DNA from: Psychroflexus aestuariivivens
Lineage (GTDB): Bacteria; Bacteroidota; Bacteroidia; Flavobacteriales; Flavobacteriaceae
Direction of reading: 5' to 3'
Assembly: GCF_004010055.1 (NCBI RefSeq)
Contig: NZ_RQVT01000050.1
Span: forward strand, 327,015-391,014
DNA length: 64,000 nucleotides
The first letter of the stretch is position 1; the number at the start of each line of letters is the position of its first letter. A program made the translations under genes and the position numbers. This document shows, in pieces, positions 63,992-64,000 of this stretch. The notes under the pieces were generated by a model. It was not told the origin of the DNA. It ran no database searches and was given only the letters and a program-made list of their open reading frames with translations.

Positions 63992-64000
63992 TTGAGGTTT
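63931..64000 (+). repeat. Second, interrupted copy of tRNA-Phe 3' end and terminator
   Basis: CCTGGTTC (63931-63938) matches the tRNA T-arm at 63573-63580. A 16-base hairpin (63939-63954, arms CCCCGA/TCGGGG) then replaces the five bases GATTC. Bases 63955-64000 repeat tRNA bases 63586 to 63631 with one mismatch in 46 (G to A), covering the acceptor strand and the terminator stem. The window ends inside it, so its far end is unknown. Confidence 0.9.

Noticed and set aside
1..64000. CRISPR array, insertion sequence, prophage or rRNA operon
   Set aside because: No regularly spaced direct repeats, no transposase, integrase or phage structural gene, and no rRNA sequence were seen on either strand.

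Overview
The window is AT-rich bacterial chromosome, almost certainly from a member of the Bacteroidota, most likely the family Flavobacteriaceae. Supporting signs are exosortase F with its flavobacterial partner protein, an HYC_CC_PP-type protein, a GYDIA-type GHMP kinase beside a class II HMG-CoA reductase, a ligase-associated DEXH helicase, Bacteroidota-style promoters (TTG - about 19 bp - TAnnTTTG), and few Shine-Dalgarno sequences. No rRNA, CRISPR array, transposase or phage gene was seen.

Layout. Bases 1-16977 are a surface-polysaccharide locus: a two-TM (possibly Wzz-like) protein, Wzx flippase, an asparagine-synthase-like enzyme without the GATase cysteine, three Wzy/WaaL-type polymerase or ligase proteins, two GT4 glycosyltransferases, an acetyltransferase, a methyltransferase, a sulfotransferase, an AlgD-type nucleotide-sugar dehydrogenase, a UDP-glucuronate-decarboxylase-like SDR and a WcaJ/WbaP-type initiating transferase. 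A TPR histidine kinase follows. Bases 19.7-30 kb hold an Lhr-like helicase (reverse strand) and a forward set with four heme genes (hemH, hemJ, hemB, hemE), a MATE exporter, an NtrY-like kinase and a crotonase, closed by a strong terminator.

Bases 30.1-40.4 kb are a reverse-strand copper/silver efflux operon (CusA, CusC-like TolC, CusB, a permease, a DUF3347 lipoprotein, an HYC_CC_PP protein). Its upstream end runs without a gap into exosortase F (XrtF) and its partner. Bases 40.5-48.9 kb hold a free-methionine sulfoxide reductase, a CapD/WbpM-like dehydratase, and Wza, Wzc and NlpC/P60, then ComEC. The Wza/Wzc export apparatus could serve the locus at the window start, which has Wzx/Wzy functions but no Wza or Wzc in view.

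Bases 48.9-55.7 kb contain a secreted thioredoxin, a POT peptide transporter and a DPP-IV-type peptidase (reverse), then HMG-CoA reductase and the GHMP kinase of the mevalonate branch (forward). Bases 55.8-63.4 kb are a reverse-strand envelope-biogenesis operon: coaX, an outer-membrane barrel, a TPR protein, LptC, a small membrane protein, a CNNM/CBS protein, and PpiD after a 139-bp gap.

The window ends with tRNA-Phe(GAA) and a small GIY-YIG nuclease gene. This gene is bracketed by a second, disrupted copy of the tRNA 3' end plus its terminator, and its last 19 codons lie in that copy. It looks like a tRNA-targeting nuclease element and is the most unusual feature of the window.
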